A stretch of 64,000 nucleotides of DNA from CAYYFX01 sp964471155 (GTDB taxonomy: Bacteria > ARS69), in assembly GCA_964471155.1 (NCBI GenBank), contig CAYYFX010000006.1:13653-77652 (forward strand). Reading direction: 5' to 3'. Both the position numbers and the translations under genes were made by a program. Of the stretch, positions 24,834 through 32,724 are shown one piece after another (position 1 is the first letter of the stretch; each line of letters starts with the position of its first letter). The notes under the pieces were generated by a model. It did no database searches, was not told where the DNA came from, and saw only the letters and a list, made by a program, of their open reading frames with translations.

Positions 24834-27137
24834 GTGACGGTGGATCGCTCCCGCCTCGAAGGCGCGGTCGGCGTCGCCACGCTGTGCGCCTTCCTCCTGG
24901 TCGCCAACCAGGTCGCGGCGAAGGCCGTGCGCGACGCGCTCTTCCTCTCGCACTTCGACGTCACGCTCCTGCCCCGCCTGGTGATGGCCGCGTCCGCCGT
25001 GTCCATCGTGGCCGCGCTGGCGGCCTCCCGCCTGCTCGGGCGGTTCGGACCCTCCCGGCTCCTGCCCGCCGCCTGCGCGATCAGCGCGACCGTCGTGCTC
25101 GGCCTCGCCGCGATCCAGCCCGCCCTGCCGCGCGTGACCGCGGTCGGGATCTACGTGCACATCAGCATCTTCGGCGCGGTGCTCATCTCCTGGTTCTGGT
25201 CCATGCTGAACGAAGGGCTCGATCCGAGCACGGCGCGCCGGCGCGTGGGCCGCATCGCGGGCGGCGGGACGCTGGGCGGGCTGCTGGGCGGGCTCGCCGC
25301 GGAGCGCGTGGCCAGCATGTTCTCCACGGACGCGATGCTCCCGCTGCTCGCCGCCGCGCACGCGGCGTGCGCGCTGCTGGCCTGGCAGACCTCCAGCGTG
25401 CTGGACATCCGCCACCCCGCGTCGGCCGGCGATCCGCCCGCGCGCTCGGGGTTCCAGGTGCTCGCCGAGGTCAGGTACCTGCGCGAGCTCGGCGCGCTCG
25501 TGATGGTGGGCACCGTCGCGGCCACGCTGCTGGACTTCGTGTTCAAGGCGCGCGCCGCCGCCACCTTCGACGGCGACGAGCTGCTCCGCGCCTTCGCGCT
25601 CTTCTACTCGGCCACGAGCCTCGCCACCTTCCTGCTGCAGTCCACGCTGACGCGGCGGCTGCTGGCCCGCGGGGTGGCGCCCACCGCGGCCTCCCTGCCG
25701 GCGATCGTGACGCTGGGCGCGGCCGGCGCGCTCATCGTGCCCGGGTTCCTGGCGGCGGGCATCGCGCGCGGCCTGGAGTCCGCGGTGCGCAGCTCCTTCT
25801 TCCGGTCCAGCTACGAACTCTTCTACACGCCGGTGCGCCGCGCCGACAAGCGCGCGGCGAAGACGCTCGTGGACGTGGGCTTCGACCGCCTCGGGGACGC
25901 GGTGGGCGGCGGGCTCGTGCAGGTCGTGCTGCTGGGCGGCGCCGCGCTCGGCCTGGGGACCGCGGCCGGCGGCCTGACCACGGTGGCGCTGCTCGTCCTC
26001 GCCGGGGTGCTGGGGCTCGTCGGGCTGACGCTCGCCCGGCGGCTGGACCGAGGGTACACGCGCGCGCTGGAGTCCAGCCTTCTGGATCACGGCGCCCCGG
26101 GCGCCGGCGCCACGGCCACCACGCTGCGGTCCGCGCTGGAGTCGCAGTCCGCGTTCTTCCCCACGCTCACGCAGCTCGAGCTCGGCGGCGAGGGGATGGA
26201 CGTCCGGGAAGGTACGCCGCCCGACGCGATCGCCGTGGCGGACGTCGCGGCGGCGGCGGCGGCGGCCCCGTCCGCGACGCCCGCGGCGCCCGCGGTCGAC
26301 GCCCCGCCGGTTCCCGAGGACCCGGTGCTGCGGCACGCCACGGAGCTGCGCTCCGGGAACGTGGACCGCGTGCGCGCCGCCCTGGCCGCGATCGGCGAAC
26401 CGCCCTCCGAGCTGATCTCCATCCTGATCCGGCTGCTGGCATGGGACGCGGTTTCAGCGGACGTGGTGGAGGTGCTGCGCCGCGCCGGCGACCGGCACGT
26501 GGGGCAGCTCGTGGACGCGCTGCTGGATCCGGACGAGGAGTTCGCCACGCGGCGGCGCCTGGCGCGCGTGCTCGCCACGAGCTCGTCGCCGCGGGCGGTG
26601 CGCGGACTGCTCGCCGCGCTCGGCGACGCGCGCTTCGAGGTGCGCTTCCGCGCCGCCGTGGCGCTGGCGCGATTGCACGAGCGGCGCCCGGACGTGGAGA
26701 TGGATCCGCTGTCGGTGCTCGCCGCCGTGGAGCGCGAGGCGCGCGTGAACCGGCACGTGTGGGAGAGCAACCGGCTGCTGGACGAGATCGGTCGCGAGGA
26801 GTCCCCGTTCTACGACGAGATCCTGCGCACGCGCTCGTCGCGCAGCCTGGAGCACGTGTTCAACGTGCTGTCGCTCGTGTACCCGCCGCAGGCCCTGCGC
26901 ATCGCGTACCGCGGTCTGCACGCGGAGGACCGCACGCTGCGCGGCACCGCGCTGGAGTACCTGGAGCAGATCCTCCCGCCCGCCGTGCGGGAGTGCCTGT
27001 GGCCGTTCCTGGACGACGACCGGGATGTCCACGGCGCGGCCCGCGGCCTGGACGACGTGATGGACTCCCTGCTGCGCTCGCACGAGTCCATCCAGGTGGA
27101 TCTGCAGCGGCTGCGGCAACGCGAGGACTCGCGCTGA
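24834..27137 (+). CDS. Npt1/Npt2-like transporter fused to HEAT repeats
   Basis: 767 residues. Residues 1-410 form a 12-segment MFS-type permease with Npt-like features (N-Q-V-A-A-K-A-V-R-D-A-L-F-L-S near 22-36; W-F-W-S-M-L-N-E near 120-127). A linker rich in Ala/Pro (about 475-500) leads to a soluble C-terminal half of HEAT-like helices (L-V-D-A-L-L-D-P-D, R-G-L-L-A-A-L-G-D-A-R-F-E-V-R-F-R-A-A). GTG at 24834 follows the kinase gene by 4 bases. Related permease-HEAT proteins are known, but their substrate in free-living bacteria is not. Confidence 0.85.
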   Translation: MTVDRSRLEGAVGVATLCAFLLVANQVAAKAVRDALFLSHFDVTLLPRLVMAASAVSIVAALAASRLLGRFGPSRLLPAACAISATVVLGLAAIQPALPRVTAVGIYVHISIFGAVLISWFWSMLNEGLDPSTARRRVGRIAGGGTLGGLLGGLAAERVASMFSTDAMLPLLAAAHAACALLAWQTSSVLDIRHPASAGDPPARSGFQVLAEVRYLRELGALVMVGTVAATLLDFVFKARAAATFDGDELLRAFALFYSATSLATFLLQSTLTRRLLARGVAPTAASLPAIVTLGAAGALIVPGFLAAGIARGLESAVRSSFFRSSYELFYTPVRRADKRAAKTLVDVGFDRLGDAVGGGLVQVVLLGGAALGLGTAAGGLTTVALLVLAGVLGLVGLTLARRLDRGYTRALESSLLDHGAPGAGATATTLRSALESQSAFFPTLTQLELGGEGMDVREGTPPDAIAVADVAAAAAAAPSATPAAPAVDAPPVPEDPVLRHATELRSGNVDRVRAALAAIGEPPSELISILIRLLAWDAVSADVVEVLRRAGDRHVGQLVDALLDPDEEFATRRRLARVLATSSSPRAVRGLLAALGDARFEVRFRAAVALARLHERRPDVEMDPLSVLAAVEREARVNRHVWESNRLLDEIGREESPFYDEILRTRSSRSLEHVFNVLSLVYPPQALRIAYRGLHAEDRTLRGTALEYLEQILPPAVRECLWPFLDDDRDVHGAARGLDDVMDSLLRSHESIQVDLQRLRQREDSR

Positions 27138-27165
27138 ATCGCCCGGCGGTCCGGCCGGACCCCGA

Positions 27166-27240
27166 TCAGGCCGCCGCCCGGCTCGTGCACCCGGCCAGCG
27201 CGAGCGCGGCCCCCAGGACGACTCCCACGCGACGGGACAC
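27166..27240 (-). CDS. 24-residue small lipoprotein
   Basis: Starts at GTG 27240 with a near-ideal ribosome site (GGAGGAG, 5 bases away). Residues 1-17 form a positively charged, hydrophobic signal sequence ending L-A-G-C, a lipobox. The mature part would be only C-T-S-R-A-A-A. It lies alone on the minus strand between two plus-strand genes. Size and layout recall entericidin or lysis-type lipoproteins; it could also be a decayed lipoprotein gene. Too short to assign to a family. Confidence 0.5.
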   Translation of the reverse strand: MSRRVGVVLGAALALAGCTSRAAA

Positions 27241-27323
27241 GCGATCTCCTCCGGGAGCGGGGAAGGCAGTATGCTTCGCGACCCGACGGGACACAAGCGG
27301 CCGCGAGGGCGGAGGGTACACGC

Positions 27324-29213
27324 ATGGAACAGGCCGCGGCCGCCGAACGCCCGTCGCGGGCCGCGTTCGTCATGGGCATGGTGCTGCTGGTCGCACTCGT
27401 GCTCGGCGTGTACGCGCGGACCGTCGGCTTCGGCCTCACCTCCTGGGACGACGACGTCCACCTGACCGCGAACCCGCGGCTGGCGCCCACGCTCGCGAGC
27501 GCCGCCGGGTTCTGGGCGGCGCCGTACTCGGGGCTGTACATCCCGCTCACGTACACGGTGTACGCGGCGGAGGCCGCGCTGGCGGAGGCGCTCGCCGGGG
27601 ATCCGCTCGATCCACGCGTGTTCCACGCGGGGTGCGTCGTGCTGCACGCGGCGGCGGCGTGCCTGGCCTTCGCGCTCCTGCACGCGGTGACGGGGAGGGC
27701 GACGCCGGCGGTCCTGGGCGCCGCCCTGTGGGCCGTGCATCCGCTGCAGGTGGAGAGCGTGGCGTGGGTGTCCGAGACGAAGGGGCTGCTGGCGGCGGTG
27801 TTCATGCTCGCCGCGCTGCGGGCCTACCTGCGATTCCGGGATGCGGGTCGCGGGCGCGGCGCGTACCTGCTCGCCACGGCGTGCTTCGCGCTGGCGCTGC
27901 TCGCGAAGCCGGTGGCGCTCGTGACGCCGCTGCTCGCCGTCATCCTGGACGCCGGAGTGCGCCGCCGGCCGCTGCGCGACGCGTGGCGACCGCTCGCGCC
28001 GTGGTTCGCGCTGGCCGCCGGGTTCGCCCTGCTCACGAAGGCGCTGCAGCCCGACGACGTCGTGATGGACATCGCGCCGGTCGCCGCGCGGCCGATCGTC
28101 GCGCTCGACGCGTTGGGGTTCTACCTGGCGAGGACCGTGGCGCCGTTCGACCTCGCGATCGACTATGGGCGTTCGCCGGCGGCGGTCCTCTCGCGGCCGG
28201 CGTGGGGCGGGCTGTGGATCGTGGCGCTGCTGGTCGCCGCCGCGGGCGCGGCGCCGCCGCTGCGGCGAACGGTCGGCGTTCCGCTCCTGTGGTTCGCCGC
28301 CGCGCTGTCCCCCGTGCTCGGACTCGTGCCGTTCGGCTACCAGTACACGTCCACCGTCGCGGACCGCTACGTGTACGTCGCGCTGCTGGGGCCGGCGATG
28401 GCGGCGGTGTTCCTGCTGGCGCGCTTCCCGGGGCGCACGGCCCGCGTCGTGGCGGCGGCGGCCGTCGTCCTGCTCGCGCAGGCGTCCCTGCGGCAGGCGA
28501 ACGCGTGGCGCTCCAGCGGCACGCTGTACGCGGCCACGCTCGCCGTGAACCCGGGCAGCATCCACGCGAACAACAACCTCGGGCTGCTCGCGCTGGAGGA
28601 GGAGCGCGCGGCGGAGGCGCTGGCGCGATTCGACCGCGCGCTCGCCACGCGCGACGACTACGTGCCGGCGCTGGTGAACCGCGCGAAGGCGCTGCGCCGG
28701 CTGGGCCGCGAGGACGAGGCGGTCGCCGCGGCGGAGCGCGCGGCGGGGATCGCGCCGGGGTTCGTCCCCGCGCGCGTGGAAGCCGCCGCCGCCCTGCTCG
28801 CGGCGGGGCGCGAGGACGACGCGGTGGCGCACCTCCAGGCCGCGTTCGCCGCGCGGCCGGACGACCCGGACGTGAACGTGAGCCTCGCGCGTTTCGCCCG
28901 GTCCCGCGGCGAGATCGCCGTGGCCGAGCAGCATCTGCGCCGCGCGCTGGCGGCGGACCCCGGCTTCGCGGAGGCGCACCGCGAGCTGGCCTCGTGCCTC
29001 TGGCAGCAGGGCGACGAGGCCGCCGCGGTTGCCGCCTACGAGGCCGCGTTGCGCGCGGACCCGCGATCCTTCGCGGCCCATCGCGACCTGGGCAAGCTGC
29101 TCATGAACCGCGGGGATGCGGCGGGTGCCGCCGCCCACTGGCGGGAGGCCGCCGCGCTCCGGCCGGAGGATGCGGAAGTGCGCGCCTACCTGCAGCGGCT
29201 GGTCGGCGAATAG
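27324..29213 (+). CDS. TMTC-like GT-C glycosyltransferase with TPR domain
   Basis: 629 residues. Residues 1-395 carry about ten membrane segments. The acidic W-D-D-D motif (41-44) sits in the first outer loop, where GT-C mannosyltransferases place their catalytic/metal residues. Motifs such as W-A-V-H-P-L-Q-V-E-S-V-A-W-V-S-E and the Y-Q-Y-T-S-T-V-A-D-R-Y-V-Y near 340 are characteristic of bacterial TMTC/O-mannosyltransferase-like proteins. Residues 405-629 form at least six tetratricopeptide repeats. Probably a protein glycosyltransferase; the acceptor is unknown. Confidence 0.85.
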   Translation: MEQAAAAERPSRAAFVMGMVLLVALVLGVYARTVGFGLTSWDDDVHLTANPRLAPTLASAAGFWAAPYSGLYIPLTYTVYAAEAALAEALAGDPLDPRVFHAGCVVLHAAAACLAFALLHAVTGRATPAVLGAALWAVHPLQVESVAWVSETKGLLAAVFMLAALRAYLRFRDAGRGRGAYLLATACFALALLAKPVALVTPLLAVILDAGVRRRPLRDAWRPLAPWFALAAGFALLTKALQPDDVVMDIAPVAARPIVALDALGFYLARTVAPFDLAIDYGRSPAAVLSRPAWGGLWIVALLVAAAGAAPPLRRTVGVPLLWFAAALSPVLGLVPFGYQYTSTVADRYVYVALLGPAMAAVFLLARFPGRTARVVAAAAVVLLAQASLRQANAWRSSGTLYAATLAVNPGSIHANNNLGLLALEEERAAEALARFDRALATRDDYVPALVNRAKALRRLGREDEAVAAAERAAGIAPGFVPARVEAAAALLAAGREDDAVAHLQAAFAARPDDPDVNVSLARFARSRGEIAVAEQHLRRALAADPGFAEAHRELASCLWQQGDEAAAVAAYEAALRADPRSFAAHRDLGKLLMNRGDAAGAAAHWREAAALRPEDAEVRAYLQRLVGE

Positions 29214-29368
29214 TCCGCCTTCGCCTCGAGAAGGTGCTCGGTGTGTCCGCGGAGTTCTGGCTCGGGCTCCAGCAGGACTGGGATCTGTGGCACGCGTTAC
29301 GTGCGCCGGAGGCCCGGGCCATCGCGCGGCTCAAGCCGTTGCCGGAGCCGCGCCGGAGCGCGGCGTGA
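29213..29368 (+). pseudogene. C-terminal fragment of a HigA-type antitoxin
   Basis: An open frame without its own start carries V-R-L-R-L-E-K-V-L-G-V-S-A-E-F-W-L-G-L-Q-style sequence, followed by D-L-W. This matches the second half of the HTH in HigA/VapI antitoxins (F-G-T-S-x-E-F-W-L-N-L-Q...Y-D-L). The N-terminal recognition helix and any higB toxin gene are absent. The frame overlaps the end of the TPR protein gene, so the fragment is a relic joined to the preceding gene. Confidence 0.6.
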
Positions 29369-29371
29369 TGG

Positions 29372-29562
29372 TCAAGGCTCCGCGGCCCGGGGCGAGTCCC
29401 CCCAGGCGGCCGTGATCGCGCCGAAGATGTCCGCCTGGTCCACGTACGGACCGCGCACCGGATCCGTCCCGCGGTGGCGAGGAAGACGTTGTGGCCGGCG
29501 CCGTCCGCGATGAGGAGGATGACGTGCTTCGCGCGCGCGGCGGATGCCCACGAGGCCTTCAC
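29372..29562 (-). pseudogene. internally deleted alkaline phosphatase remnant
   Basis: From GTG 29562 the frame gives A-K-H-V-I-L-L-I-A-D-G-A-G-H-N, the N-terminal metal-binding strand of PhoA-type alkaline phosphatases (Asp ligand included). After about 30 residues the homology jumps to another frame that reads V-D-Q-A-D-I-F-G-A-I-T-A-A-W-G and stops at 29372, resembling the C-terminal end of the same family. Most of the enzyme (roughly 400 residues) is missing. It starts 1 base after the stop of the beta-helix gene. Confidence 0.55.
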
Positions 29563-29563
29563 G

Positions 29564-31054
29564 TCACCGGAATCGCGCCTTGATCGATCCCCAGGTGGCC
29601 CGCTCCAGGGACGACGGACCGCACCACGCACCGAGCACGCCGATGAGCCCGCAGCCGCCGCTGTTCCCGGCCGCGCACGGCGAGTCCGCCTGCAGGCTGA
29701 AGTCCTCGTTCTCCCGCGAGCAGAACAGGGGATCCGCGCAGAGGTTCCCGTCCGCGCCCTCCCGACCGGCGAGGCAGTCGGTCCAGTCCCCGCCGTGGTT
29801 GCCGAAGATGTCGGTGCAGCGGACCGTCAGCGCCGCGGGTGTTCCGGCGCAGCGGACCGGGGTGATGGGGCCGTCGGGCGCGCCGCCGAAGGCCAGGATG
29901 GAGTTCTCCAGCACCAGCGTGCCGCCCTCCTGGATCTCGATCGTGGCCATCGGCCGGCAGCCGACCCAGACGCAGTGGTCCGCCGTCACCGAACCGCTCG
30001 GGCCCCCGCACAGGCTACCGGCCGTGATGCTGCTCCGCTGCCGACTGCTCCCGACGAACGTGCAGTGCTCCAGCCGAACGCGGCCCGCGCAGAACAGGTC
30101 CGTCCCGCCCATCCAGCCGCCCCAGTTGCGGAGGAACGTGGTGTTCCGGATCGTCACGTTCCCGTACAGGAAGCCCGCCCCGCCGAACACGTCCGCCGAG
30201 CAGTCCTCGAACACGCAGCTTCCCACGAGGACCTCGCTGTCGGGGCCGGTGAACAGACCGCCGCTGTCCACGTTCCAGCCGCCGTTGAACCGGCAGCGGA
30301 GGATCGCCGCCTTCCCGCCGACGATCACGTGGTTGCCGCTCGTGTACTCGCAGTACGGCGCCCCGCCCGGATCGAAGATGCAGTCGATCAGCGAGCCGTC
30401 GTCCATGCAGACCGCGCCGCCGTAGGCGCACGCGCCGTTCCCGCGGAAGAGGCAGCGTTCCACCTCGACCCGACCGCCCCGCGCGTAGATCGCGCCGCCG
30501 TAGATCGCCGCGCTGTTCTCGATGAACTCGCAGTCCAGCGCGCGCAGGAATCCCCCCTCGATGAAGACGCCGCCGCCGCGGGCCGCGCCGCTCACGTACG
30601 GGACCCCCTCGACACGGCAGTCCACCAGCGTCAGCGACGCCCCGCCCGCGCGGATCGCCCCGCCGTCGCCTTCCCCGGTCCACCGCCCGTGGAACGCGTT
30701 GGCCATCGTGATGCCCTCGATGCGCGCCGTGGTCCCCGCGTCGAATGCGAAGCAGAAGTGCGGCGAGCGCCCGTGGCCCTCGTCCCCGTCGAGGATGGTG
30801 GCGTCGATCATGGTGGCGTCGCGGCCGGAGACCGACCGGAAGTCCAGGTCCTTGGCGCCGACCTGGATGTCCAGGTTCTCGAGCCCGCCGAACACCCCGG
30901 CACCCAGCTCGATGACGTCCCCGCTCTGGGCGAGCTGCACGGCGGAGCGCAGGTCCGGGACGTCACCGGACCCGTCCGGGTTCACGAGGATCGTGGCGGC
31001 AAACGCGGAGCCGGAGGCGATCAGGAATACCGGCGCGAAGACGATCGGGCGCAT
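29564..31054 (-). CDS. secreted right-handed beta-helix protein
   Basis: 496 residues with a signal peptide (about 1-20, A-F-A-A). The body is built of short repeats such as G-G-A-I-Y-A-R-G-G and G-G-G-V-F-I-E-G-G, typical of parallel beta-helix/Pmp-like proteins, and is rich in Cys. The last residues are T-W-G-S-I-K-A-R-F-R, a short motif that recurs at the end of the secreted protein at 54123 and may be a sorting or anchoring tag. Start ATG 31054 has GGGGAGG upstream. Probably surface-exposed; ligand unknown. Confidence 0.8.
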   Translation of the reverse strand: MRPIVFAPVFLIASGSAFAATILVNPDGSGDVPDLRSAVQLAQSGDVIELGAGVFGGLENLDIQVGAKDLDFRSVSGRDATMIDATILDGDEGHGRSPHFCFAFDAGTTARIEGITMANAFHGRWTGEGDGGAIRAGGASLTLVDCRVEGVPYVSGAARGGGVFIEGGFLRALDCEFIENSAAIYGGAIYARGGRVEVERCLFRGNGACAYGGAVCMDDGSLIDCIFDPGGAPYCEYTSGNHVIVGGKAAILRCRFNGGWNVDSGGLFTGPDSEVLVGSCVFEDCSADVFGGAGFLYGNVTIRNTTFLRNWGGWMGGTDLFCAGRVRLEHCTFVGSSRQRSSITAGSLCGGPSGSVTADHCVWVGCRPMATIEIQEGGTLVLENSILAFGGAPDGPITPVRCAGTPAALTVRCTDIFGNHGGDWTDCLAGREGADGNLCADPLFCSRENEDFSLQADSPCAAGNSGGCGLIGVLGAWCGPSSLERATWGSIKARFR

Positions 31055-31089
31055 GGGACCTCCCCGTCCACGACCCGAGGGCACGCCCC

Positions 31090-31118
31090 ACACTAGGAGC
31101 ACCCACGCCCCGTTACAA
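31090..31118 (-). promoter_or_regulatory. candidate promoter of the beta-helix gene
   Basis: On the minus strand TTGTAA and TAGTGT are separated by 17 bases, with the beta-helix ATG about 36 bases downstream of the -10. Both boxes are only partial matches. Confidence 0.3.
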
Positions 31119-31143
31119 GCGCCGAGGATCCTCACGACGCACG

Positions 31144-31157
31144 CTGACATTTGTCAG
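31144..31157. repeat. 14-bp perfect inverted repeat
   Basis: CTGACA-TT-TGTCAG, a perfect dyad unusually A/T-rich for this window. It overlaps the stop of the SRPBCC gene and lies about 30 bases upstream of the candidate promoter for the beta-helix gene. Possible operator. Confidence 0.45.
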
Positions 31158-31648
31158 GGTCTCGCCGGCCGGCCTCCCTGCAGCGTGTCGCGCACCGCGG
31201 TCTGCCGGTACGTGAAGATCCGGTGGAGCTGCCGCTGCACCAGGGGCAACGCCCCGTCCCCGAGCGGTGCGAACGGCAGCCGGTACCGCACGCGATCCCG
31301 GATGCGCGTCCCGCTCGCCGTGTCCTCGAAGTCGTGCGTGTGGACCCACCGCGCGTACGGCCCCGCGATCTGCTCATCGGTGAACGCGAGCGGCGGCTCC
31401 CACCGCGTGATGCGCGACGTCCACCCGAACGGCACGCCGAACAGGCGCAACCGGTACCGGATCTCCGCGCCCGGGCGCATGGCGATCGGGGGCGGCGTCA
31501 CGATGCGGAAGCGAAGCTCCGGCGGCGTGATCCGCTCCAGGTTCCCGGCCTCGCCGAAGAACGCGAAGACCACGTCCCGCGGGAGCGGAAGGTCCATCTC
31601 CGCCTCCAGGACGTGATCCCCGCCGTCACGCAGCCCGGTCCGGACCAC
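31154..31648 (-). CDS. SRPBCC (polyketide cyclase/START-like) protein
   Basis: 164 residues in a helix-grip layout. An L-P-L-P-R-D-V-V-F-A-F-F-G-E-A-G-N-L-E-R-I-T-type start defines the SRPBCC family; W-T-S-R-I-T-x-W-E-P-P and F-T-D-E-Q-I-A-G-P-Y follow, as in the cyclase-like domain often paired with YfcH-type epimerases. Binds a hydrophobic ligand or lipid; no catalytic residues can be assigned. Its start overlaps the upstream GNAT gene by 23 bases. Confidence 0.83.
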   Translation of the reverse strand: MVRTGLRDGGDHVLEAEMDLPLPRDVVFAFFGEAGNLERITPPELRFRIVTPPPIAMRPGAEIRYRLRLFGVPFGWTSRITRWEPPLAFTDEQIAGPYARWVHTHDFEDTASGTRIRDRVRYRLPFAPLGDGALPLVQRQLHRIFTYRQTAVRDTLQGGRPARP

Positions 31649-32132
31649 CGGACTCCCCCCGCGGATCGTGCAGCATCTCCACGTCCACCACGCCCGTCTC
31701 CTCCACGACCAGTTCGCGACCCGTCAGCCGGAAGCCGTGCCGCGCGTACAGCCGGCGCGCCGGCGCGTTGTCCTTCCCCACGTGCAGCCGGACCGCGCGG
31801 TACCCGGACGCCGCGGCCCAGTGCAGCACCGCCTCCACGAGCGCATCCCCCGCGCCGGTCCCCCGCGCGTCGGGATGGACCCACATGGACATCAGGAAGG
31901 CGCACGCCGGGTCGTCCCAGTGGGGCACGCCCGCCGCGAGCCCGCGCGCGCCGGCCGGCGTCTCCCACACGAACGTGGCCGCCTCCGCGATCCAGCGCGT
32001 CCACTCGGCGACGGGCCGCCCCTCCTCCCGCGCCCGCGTGCTGGCGAAGGCCTCCGGGCTGTCGGCGAGCGCGGCGAGCCGCAGCGCCCGCAGCATTGCC
32101 TCGTCCCCCGCGACCGCGCGCCGCACGCTCAT
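31626..32132 (-). CDS. GNAT acetyltransferase
   Basis: 168 residues starting M-S-V-R-R-A-V. Acetyl-CoA loop V-H-P-D-A-R-G-T-G-A-G-D-A-L, then Y-R-A-V-R-L-H-V-G-K-D-N-A-P-A-R-R-L-Y-style sequence and Y-A-R-H-G-F, all standard for GNAT. The pattern F-A-S-T-R-A-R-E resembles stress-linked small-molecule acetyltransferases. Start ATG 32132 overlaps the DNA glycosylase stop at 32129. Confidence 0.87.
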   Translation of the reverse strand: MSVRRAVAGDEAMLRALRLAALADSPEAFASTRAREEGRPVAEWTRWIAEAATFVWETPAGARGLAAGVPHWDDPACAFLMSMWVHPDARGTGAGDALVEAVLHWAAASGYRAVRLHVGKDNAPARRLYARHGFRLTGRELVVEETGVVDVEMLHDPRGESGGPDRAA

Positions 32133-32722
32133 GTCGTCCGCCGCCGCGGCCGCCGTGACGGCCGCGCGTGCCCGTCGATCCAGAACCGCCACGGCCGCGC
32201 CGCCCAGTACGGCCCGGCATAGTCGATCCCGATCCGCGGCCCGCGCCGCACCGCCGACGCCGGCACCCGCACGCCGCGATCCTCCACGCGGATGCGCGGC
32301 GAGGTCACCGCGTCGTCGCCGTCCAGCGCCTTGTCCACGCGCAGGTGGCGGGTCACGCGCGCCGGTCCCTCCACGAGCACGCGCCCCTCGCGGTCGCCCG
32401 CGAGCACGCCGCGGATCAGCACCGCCTCCGGACGCTCCGCGCCCGCCGTGCTGAAGTTCAGCAGCCAGTGCATCCCGTAGACGAAGTACACGTACACCGT
32501 CCCGCCGTCGGCATACAGCGGGGCCACGCGCGGCGTCCGCCGCCCGCGCGCCGCGTGCGACGCCAGGTCCCTCGGCCCCTTGTACGCCTCGGTCTCGGTG
32601 ATCATGCCGCGGATCTCGCGGCCTCGCCGGCGGACCACGATGAACTTCCCCAGCAGGTCGCGCGCCACCTGCAGCGTGGGACGGTTGAACGCCCCCCGAT
32701 CCAGCCGCACCGCCTCGGCCAT
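32129..32722 (-). CDS. DNA-3-methyladenine glycosylase, AAG/MPG family
   Basis: 197 residues. Excises alkylated and deaminated purines in base-excision repair. AAG family motifs: A-R-D-L-L-G-K near 19-25, I-T-E-T-E-A-Y with the catalytic Glu near 44, Y-V-Y-F-V-Y-G-M-H-W-L-L-N for the intercalating/active-site region and L-I-R-G-V. Size is normal for bacterial members. It overlaps the downstream GNAT gene by 4 bases and follows the GNAT-SnoaL gene by 2. Confidence 0.9.
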   Translation of the reverse strand: MAEAVRLDRGAFNRPTLQVARDLLGKFIVVRRRGREIRGMITETEAYKGPRDLASHAARGRRTPRVAPLYADGGTVYVYFVYGMHWLLNFSTAGAERPEAVLIRGVLAGDREGRVLVEGPARVTRHLRVDKALDGDDAVTSPRIRVEDRGVRVPASAVRRGPRIGIDYAGPYWAARPWRFWIDGHARPSRRPRRRTT

Positions 32723-32724
32723 GC

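Noticed and set aside
26236..26330. GCG-repeat-rich segment in the Npt-HEAT gene
   Set aside because: It encodes an Ala/Pro linker between two domains in frame; ordinary low complexity, not a mobile or regulatory repeat.
24884..29368. A 1494-codon plus-strand frame through the transporter and TMTC genes
   Set aside because: It is an alternative frame of two real genes; only its last ~50 codons (HigA-like tail) have recognisable sequence.
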